From contig JAFTFX010000034.1 in NCBI GenBank assembly GCA_017458225.1, positions 1-58,969 on the forward strand: DNA of 58,969 nt, given 5' to 3'. Below, in pieces: positions 53,658 to 58,969 of this stretch. Below the pieces are notes generated by a model. It searched no databases and had not been told where the DNA came from. It was given only the letters and a program-made list of their open reading frames with translations. A program made the position numbers and the translations under genes. This DNA is from Prevotella sp. (GTDB lineage Bacteria; Bacteroidota; Bacteroidia; Bacteroidales; Bacteroidaceae). The number at the start of each line of letters is the position of its first letter. Positions within the stretch are counted from its first letter, which is position 1.

Positions 53658-55871
53658 ATGACGGAGAAGCTGCATTTCACGACAGAAGAACGCGAACAAT
53701 CCCTCAAGCTCTATACCGAACTCAGGGAACTGATTGCCGACAACATAGAGGCAGACGACGAAGAAAAACTGCGCACCCATCTGCTGAAAGCCATCGAGGA
53801 AGGACAGGTGCATCGCGACACGTTCGACCTGAACCCCATCCTGACGGCTCTTCAGACGGCCAAGCTCATTGTAGAGGAAATTGGTCTGCGCCGCGATGCC
53901 GTGATGGCCGTCATGTTGCGCCCCAGCGTTGAGCAGGGGTTCTTGAGTCTCGACGACATTGAGAAAGACTATGGCCAGTCCGTAGCACGCATTCTGCACG
54001 GCTTGGAGCGCATTCAGGAACTCTACCGCAAGAATCCCGTCATTGAGAGCGAGAACTTCCGCAACCTGTTGTTGTCGTTTGCCGAGGACATGCGCGTCAT
54101 TCTCATCATGATTGCCGACCGCGTGAACTTGATGCGGCAGATACGCGACACCACGAATCAGCAAGCCCAAACCGAGGTCAGCCAAGAGGCCGCCTATCTC
54201 TATGCGCCCCTGGCCCATAAGCTGGGTCTCTACAAGCTGAAGAGCGAACTGGAAGACCTCTCGCTGAAATACCTGGAACACGATGCCTACTATCACATCA
54301 AGGAAAAGCTGAATGCCACCAAGCAGGCACGCGATGCCTATATCGAGAACTTCATCGGCCCCATTGAGCAGAAGCTGAAGGCGGCTGGCCTAAAGTTCCA
54401 CATGAAAGGGCGCACAAAGTCCATCCACAGCATCTGGCAGAAGATGAAGAAACAGAAGTGCGAGTTCGAAGGTGTCTACGACCTCTTTGCCATCCGCATC
54501 ATCATCGACTGTCCGCCAGAGAAGGAGAAGCAGAGCTGCTGGCAGACCTTCGCCATCATCACCGACATGTACACTTCGAACCCCAAGCGCATGCGCGACT
54601 GGCTCTCAGTGCCTAAGTCAAACGGCTATGAGAGCCTGCACATCACCGTGCTGGGTCCTGAGAAGAAATGGGTGGAAGTGCAGATTCGCACCGAGCGAAT
54701 GGACGAGATAGCCGAGCGCGGCGTGGCTGCCCACTGGCGCTACAAGGGTGTGAAGGCCGAAGGCGGCATGGACGACTGGCTGGCCAGCATCCGCCAGATG
54801 CTGGAGAACGCCTCGGAGGGTCTGGAAGGCATGGATCAGTTCAAGATGGAGCTACAGGGCGAAGAGATCTACGTCTTCACGCCCAAGGGCGACCTGCTGA
54901 AGTTCCCCAAGGGAGCCACCGTGCTCGACATGGCCTACCACATCCACTCGAAGGTGGGAAGCGCCTGCACAGGTGCCAAGATAAACGGCAAGATCGTCAC
55001 CTTCCGACAGGAGCTCAGTTCGGGCGACCAAGTGGAAATCATCACCTCGGCCAATCAGAAGCCCAAGCAGGAATGGCTCAGCATCGTCAAGACCTCGCGC
55101 GCCAAGGCGAAGATTCGCCTGGCTCTGAAAGAGACGCAGCAGAAAGAGGCCTTGATGGTGAAGGAGATGCTGGAACGCAAGTTCAAAAACAAGAAGATTG
55201 AGCAGGACGAGAGCCTAATGATGCGCACCATGAAGAAGCTGGGCTACAAGGAAGCCAGCGACTTCTACCGCGACATTGCCAGCGAGGCACTCGATGTGAG
55301 CACCATCATCGACAAATACTTGGAACTGCAGCAAGGCGAGAAGGTGGTGACGGGCGACAATCTGGCACGCTCGGCTGAAGAGTTCGTGCTGGAAGAACAC
55401 CTGCCTGCCAAGACCACCCAGAACGACGACGTGCTGGTCATCGACAAGAACCTGAAAGGCATTGACTACCAGTTGGCACACTGCTGCAACCCCATCTATG
55501 GCGACGAGGTGTTTGGCTTCGTAACGGCAGGCGGCGGCATCAAGATTCACCGCTGCGACTGTCCCAATGCGCCTGAGATGCGCCGCCGCTTCGGCTATCG
55601 CATCGTACGTGCCAAATGGAGCGGCAAGGGCTCGTCGCAATACAGCATCACACTGCGCGTCATCGGCATCGACGACCTGGGCATCGTGAACAACCTGACC
55701 AGCATCATCTCGAAAGACGAGAAACTGGTTCTGCGCTCTATCAACATCGACTCGAACGACGGTCTGTTCCGTGGCAACCTGGTCATCATGATCAACGACA
55801 ACACCCGGCTGGAGTCGCTCATCAAGAAGCTGCGCACCGTCAAGGGCGTGAAGCAGGTGGAGAGAATCTAA
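53658..55871 (+). CDS. relA: RelA/SpoT homologue, synthetase-type with degenerate hydrolase site
   Basis: The 737-residue long RSH protein makes (p)ppGpp from ATP and GTP or GDP. Order: a hydrolase-like helical domain (1-185), the synthetase domain (GRTKSIHSIWQKMK, YDLFAIRIIID, SVPKSNGYESLHITV, EVQIRTERMDEIAERGVAAHWRYKG), TGS (IYVFTPKGDLLKFPKG), a Cys/His zinc-finger region (HCCNPIYGDEVFGF) and a C-terminal ACT domain. In the hydrolase domain the HDxxED motif is replaced by RPSVEQ (88-93), so ppGpp hydrolysis is unlikely. A bifunctional SpoT is expected elsewhere in the genome. ATG at 53658 follows the -7 box. Confidence 0.92.
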   Translation: MTEKLHFTTEEREQSLKLYTELRELIADNIEADDEEKLRTHLLKAIEEGQVHRDTFDLNPILTALQTAKLIVEEIGLRRDAVMAVMLRPSVEQGFLSLDDIEKDYGQSVARILHGLERIQELYRKNPVIESENFRNLLLSFAEDMRVILIMIADRVNLMRQIRDTTNQQAQTEVSQEAAYLYAPLAHKLGLYKLKSELEDLSLKYLEHDAYYHIKEKLNATKQARDAYIENFIGPIEQKLKAAGLKFHMKGRTKSIHSIWQKMKKQKCEFEGVYDLFAIRIIIDCPPEKEKQSCWQTFAIITDMYTSNPKRMRDWLSVPKSNGYESLHITVLGPEKKWVEVQIRTERMDEIAERGVAAHWRYKGVKAEGGMDDWLASIRQMLENASEGLEGMDQFKMELQGEEIYVFTPKGDLLKFPKGATVLDMAYHIHSKVGSACTGAKINGKIVTFRQELSSGDQVEIITSANQKPKQEWLSIVKTSRAKAKIRLALKETQQKEALMVKEMLERKFKNKKIEQDESLMMRTMKKLGYKEASDFYRDIASEALDVSTIIDKYLELQQGEKVVTGDNLARSAEEFVLEEHLPAKTTQNDDVLVIDKNLKGIDYQLAHCCNPIYGDEVFGFVTAGGGIKIHRCDCPNAPEMRRRFGYRIVRAKWSGKGSSQYSITLRVIGIDDLGIVNNLTSIISKDEKLVLRSINIDSNDGLFRGNLVIMINDNTRLESLIKKLRTVKGVKQVERI

Positions 55872-55909
55872 GAGTGCAGCAGGAGTATAGAATTTAGACT
55901 TAAAATACA

Positions 55910-56968
55910 ATGCAAAAAACTAAAATTGTGACTTTCGGTGAACTGCTGTTGCGCTTTTCAAAAGCCGACCACCAACGCCTCACACAGGGCGACATGTTCA
56001 CCAGCAAATACGGGGGCAGTGAGGCCAACGTAGCCGTTTCGCTCGCCACCCTCGGCGACAACGTAGAGTATATCACCCGACTGCCCGACAATGCCATCGG
56101 GCATGCTGCTGCACAAAGCCTGATGCAGCTGGGTGTCGACACCCATCGCGTGCTCTATGGAGGCAACCGCATAGGCACCTACTATCTGGAACCAGCCGCC
56201 GGCATGCGCGCCTCGAAGGTCATCTACGACCGCAACGGTTCGGCCTATTCAGAACTGACACCCGGCATGATTCCCTGGCGCGAGATTCTGAAAGATGCCG
56301 ATGTGCTGCACGTGTCGGGCATCACAGCTGCCATCTCGCAGAATGCCGCCGAGGCCACCTTCGAAGCCCTCGACATTGCCGACGAGCTGGGCATCAAGAT
56401 TTCCTTCGACATCAACTACCGCAAGAACCTTTGGAAATACGGAGCCGACGCGCGCAAAACACTGAAGCAGATGCTTTTACGCTGCGATATGATGTTCGGC
56501 GATGCCATCGAGTTCGAGTGGATCTGCGAGCGCAAGCAGCCTCCCTTCACGGCTACCGACTCTCACTTCGAGATGCAGATGGACGAATATCGTGCGTGGT
56601 TCGACGACCTGCACCGCGAGTTCCCACGCTGTCAGCGCTGGCTGATGGGCATGCGCAACATGGTAGCCTCCAGCCATCACACGCTCACCGCCCTGCTCTG
56701 GACCAACGGCACCCTGCTACAGGCCCCCATCATGGACATTCCCGATGTGGTAGACCCCGTCGGCGTGGGCGATGCCTTCATGGCCGGCCTGCTCCACTCC
56801 ATCTACGCCTTCCCCGGCGACGAGCAGATGGCCCTCGACTACTCGCTGGCAGCCTCAGCACTGAAGAACACCATCCCTGGCGACTTTAACCTGGCTACCG
56901 ACGAAGAAATCATGGCCGTGGTGCAACACCGATACAACACCGCCTCGCTCTACAAGGTTACTATCTGA
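55910..56968 (+). CDS. kdgK: 2-dehydro-3-deoxygluconokinase (PfkB family)
   Basis: The 352-residue sugar kinase has VTFGELLLRFS, the substrate-binding YGGSEANVAVSLATLG, a SFDINYRKNLW motif typical of KDG kinases, and the PfkB signature DPVGVGDAFMAGLL with the catalytic Asp. It phosphorylates KDG from pectin or glucuronate breakdown. The KDPG aldolase gene usually found beside it is missing; composite repeat 2 begins 71 nt after the stop codon. Confidence 0.9.
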   Translation: MQKTKIVTFGELLLRFSKADHQRLTQGDMFTSKYGGSEANVAVSLATLGDNVEYITRLPDNAIGHAAAQSLMQLGVDTHRVLYGGNRIGTYYLEPAAGMRASKVIYDRNGSAYSELTPGMIPWREILKDADVLHVSGITAAISQNAAEATFEALDIADELGIKISFDINYRKNLWKYGADARKTLKQMLLRCDMMFGDAIEFEWICERKQPPFTATDSHFEMQMDEYRAWFDDLHREFPRCQRWLMGMRNMVASSHHTLTALLWTNGTLLQAPIMDIPDVVDPVGVGDAFMAGLLHSIYAFPGDEQMALDYSLAASALKNTIPGDFNLATDEEIMAVVQHRYNTASLYKVTI

Positions 56969-57039
56969 CCTCCTTATCTGTAGTTGGAAGTATCATCTCG
57001 TCCACCTTACAGCTATTTAATTGTATATCAGAACGTTAA

Positions 57040-57206
57040 TTCTCCCAAAAATTTATTTTTGTTTGGGAGAAAAACTCCGGACGTCCCGGAGTAATTCTCC
57101 GAAAGGCATGGAGTAATTCTCCGAATATCCCGGAGTGTTACTCCAAGCGTCTTGGAGTGATTCTCCGAAAGTTCCGGAGCATTACTCCGAATGACTTGGA
57201 CATATT
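57040..57206 (+). repeat. Composite repeat copy 2: hairpin plus 22-nt array
   Basis: TTCTCCCAAA (57040-57049) and TTTGGGAGAA (57062-57071) form the same 10-bp hairpin as copy 1. After 3 nt (AAA), units start at 57075, 57097, 57119, 57141, 57163 and 57185, exactly 22 nt apart. Arms co-vary: CTCCGG/CCGGAG in unit 1 and CTCCAAG/CTTGGAG in unit 4. Confidence 0.92.
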
Positions 57207-57231
57207 TCTGCCTCATACACCTATTTTTATG

Positions 57232-57849
57232 TTATAGTGGCAAAGGCTCTATCCAGATTGTCCTAACAAGATGTGGAGTTTCATTATCCCAATGGTCGGT
57301 TGCCATAATTCTTACTTCGACAGGTCGTGGCGGACGACCGCAAAAGATGGCCGGTGTCAGGTATATTTCTGTCTTGTCATCCGATGCTGTTAATGAGGCA
57401 ACTACTTCAGTGTCTCCATCTTTCCATACTGCACAGAATTGTGTTTCTGGCAAGAATTGATGATTTCCAATTACTATCAACGAATCAAGTAGCAATAAAG
57501 TATCTTCTCTTTCTTCATTGAATCCTTTTGTTCCAAGTTGTTGCGTACTCCTAAGATATTCCAAGAATGTAAGTCTTTGTTTGGGAGCTTTTCGTGCAGC
57601 AAACACTTTCTGAACATTACGATTCTTTCTTAACTCAGTAAGGTTGACAGCCCTAAACGATTGTTTTGCCGAAGTCCAATGAATAGTCTCGCAATCTTTG
57701 AATCTCAACCTTTTTCGTACAGGTTTGCCCCCAATGAATATTTTCCCATATCCATTGACATAAGCCACTTCATACCAATCTGCCAAAACTGGCGTAATTA
57801 CCATACTGAGCAAAAGTCCGCAAAGGACTACTTTCACTTTGTATCCCAT
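57232..57849 (-). CDS. Exported hypothetical protein
   Basis: The 205-residue protein has a signal peptide (MGYKVKVVLCGLLLSMVITPVLA) and a soluble remainder with VNGYGKIFIGGKPVRKRLRF and CETIHWTSAKQSFRAVNL. Short secreted proteins with a similar IxIGxxxxxxGxxF...IxW pattern occur in Bacteroidota, but I cannot name a family. It overlaps the end of the preceding membrane-protein frame by 16 nt, so the two belong to one unit. It ends near composite repeat 2. Confidence 0.6.
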   Translation of the reverse strand: MGYKVKVVLCGLLLSMVITPVLADWYEVAYVNGYGKIFIGGKPVRKRLRFKDCETIHWTSAKQSFRAVNLTELRKNRNVQKVFAARKAPKQRLTFLEYLRSTQQLGTKGFNEEREDTLLLLDSLIVIGNHQFLPETQFCAVWKDGDTEVVASLTASDDKTEIYLTPAIFCGRPPRPVEVRIMATDHWDNETPHLVRTIWIEPLPL

Positions 57850-58439
57850 AAATAACGTGGTGTTTTTAGTCTTACAAGTATATTGACAATATCAAACAAT
57901 GTGGCTGTAAGGAGAATATCATAGACTTCACCTATCAGCGCATAAGTTACTACGCAAAGAATGCTGAGATATGTCGAGAAACCAATCCACGAACACATGG
58001 CCACAAGTGCTCTTTTCGCTGCTCGTTGCCACTTCATACCGAGGCTGGCTTGGTTGGTCAGTGCTTCGCTGAGTTTCTGCCTACTTAGAATAAGATAGCT
58101 AAAGACAAAGAAAGATGCAAATAATAATAGGCCAACAAGTATAGACATTCTGTGATGGCCCGCCATCAGTGCTTGATAAGCATTGAAATTGATAGTTGCT
58201 CCCGACAAGTCGCCTCAGTATGTACTATGAATATCATCATCCACAAACGAGCCAATTACGATATATTTGTCTTTAGTGGATATAAGCCCATGATTCAACA
58301 TATTTATACAGTCGCTCAAATCTGTCCACGCAACATTACCGTCATCTGTAACAGGGGCCTTTGGAGCAAAATCAATGTTTAGAACAATACTGCGGCGTGC
58401 TAAACACATACCATCCAAATAAATCGGGCCATCATTCAA
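57834..58439 (-). pseudogene. Soluble-plus-membrane protein gene interrupted by an in-frame TGA
   Basis: Two frames, 58215-58439 (74 codons) and 57834-58208 (124 codons), are in the same reading frame, separated only by TGA at 58215-58217 and two sense codons. The joined protein would have a soluble part (MCLARRSIVLNIDFAP, VAWTDLSDCINMLNHG) followed by about three membrane helices (ILVGLLLFASFFVFSYLIL and others). A TGG-to-TGA change would explain it. Neither half has an ATG start (both begin TTG). The family is unknown. Confidence 0.5.
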
Positions 58440-58968
58440 TCAAGACCTTATATGCCACGATGCAGTCCGTTTCTGCAATGCGCTTATGAACGTAGGTCGT
58501 GCCTTTGGCTATTCCTTGCAGCCCACCTTCCACGATACGTGCTACAACTCCGTCGGCAAACACAAAACTGTCACCGTTCTCACACACCAGCGGTTCACCG
58601 CCTGCTTGCAGATGCAGCACCTCCGGCTGTAGCCTGTAATAGACGAACTGCCCCATCTTTGTCATCACATCGAGGGCGTTGCTTGTCAGCCCCATTACGA
58701 ACCAGTTGTAGCGACGGTTATATCCATAGCCGTTCGACTGCAACGTGAGCATACTGCCCATCTGCATATACCATCCGTATGTCATCGTGTCGAAGCCATA
58801 CGTGAAGTAGTTGTCATACCCCGTATAGGTCTTGTCTTCGTTGAATGTCAGCAGTTCATAGTAGCCTGCCTCTGCATCTCCCCACAGCCAACCGCCCACA
58901 AGACTCCCTTCGTTTGCAGGCAAGTCACTCCTATCAACGAACGTGATGCTGTCGATCTGCTCTATCGC
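58432..58968 (-). CDS. Cell-envelope protein with IDSITF motif, 5'-truncated by window edge
   Basis: The frame is open to the window end, so the start is missing. The first visible residues, AIEQIDSITFVD, are the IDSITF motif seen near the N-terminus of many Bacteroidota lipoproteins. Then comes a lipocalin-like beta segment (GGWLWGD, YYELLTFNEDKTYTGYD, GWYMQMGSMLTLQSNGY, FVYYRLQ) and a second beta-rich part. It is probably a surface or periplasmic lipoprotein of unknown role. Its stop overlaps the start of the interrupted membrane-protein frame. Confidence 0.65.
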   Translation of the reverse strand, partial: AIEQIDSITFVDRSDLPANEGSLVGGWLWGDAEAGYYELLTFNEDKTYTGYDNYFTYGFDTMTYGWYMQMGSMLTLQSNGYGYNRRYNWFVMGLTSNALDVMTKMGQFVYYRLQPEVLHLQAGGEPLVCENGDSFVFADGVVARIVEGGLQGIAKGTTYVHKRIAETDCIVAYKVLIE

Positions 58969-58969
58969 C

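Overview
The window looks like a chromosomal segment of a Prevotella-like member of the Bacteroidales, or a close relative. Gene starts lack Shine-Dalgarno sites almost throughout. Most transcription units are preceded by the Bacteroidota -7 box TAnnTTTG (TAACTTTG, TACCTTTG, TATCTTTG). The gene content fits: type-2 SAICAR synthetase, two-subunit ATCase (pyrBI), methylmalonyl-CoA decarboxylase genes, a galM-transporter-galK unit, a TonB-dependent receptor and a protein with the IDSITF motif. No rRNA, tRNA, CRISPR array or transposase was recognised.

Layout. 1-337 is the GC-rich 3' end of a DUF559-type gene. 869-4488 (minus) is a predicted defence/DNA-modification cassette: an Xre regulator, an Nmad3-like protein, an EVE-HNH endonuclease and a YhcG/DUF1016 PD-(D/E)XK nuclease. 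4886-13458 (plus) is a long housekeeping unit: phoH, purC, ubiE/menG, aroE, TPM-domain protein, lemA, purM, prfA, pyrF. 13455-21405 (minus) is pbp1A, rmuC, ilvD, ilvB, ilvN. Then come pyrBI (plus), ilvC (minus) and leuB (plus), so branched-chain amino-acid synthesis is spread over three transcription units; leuACD and ilvE are absent here. 25641-29115 (minus) is a decayed restriction island in which a complete fic gene sits between a truncated EcoRI-type methylase and a truncated DUF262-HNH endonuclease, followed by an Mrr-like nuclease. 29807-37560 holds tkt, queC, an ABC-F ATPase, grpE, dnaJ and folC. 37695-41346 is galactose use. 41453-44048 is fabD plus a GH13 glucosidase. 44216-48137 is radA and a TonB receptor. 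48247-50949 is the propionate branch (mce, mmdA, a small subunit, mmdC), where the expected membrane subunit mmdB is replaced by a truncated type III DNA methylase. 52351-56968 is a flavoprotein, a RelA-like ppGpp synthetase and a KDG kinase. 57232-58968 is an accessory run of exported or membrane proteins, one split by a stop codon.

The feature that conventional annotation would miss is a family of degenerate short tandem arrays with strict periods of 22, 9, 8 or 7 nt in many intergenic spacers. Two 22-nt arrays (29465-29651 and 57040-57206) share a composite design: a 10-bp hairpin, an exact 3-nt spacer, then six or more units of CTCCG-N7-CGGAG-N5 whose arms co-vary. Arrays of multiple-of-three length also occur in frame inside ilvD (9-nt units) and a GH13 gene (7-nt units, three making seven codons). 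Arrays lie against truncated or accessory genes and against stop and start codons. They resemble the STRR repeats of cyanobacteria in style, but I know of no description of this set. Coordinates, motifs and repeats were read directly; family names come from recognition of conserved motifs without a database search.
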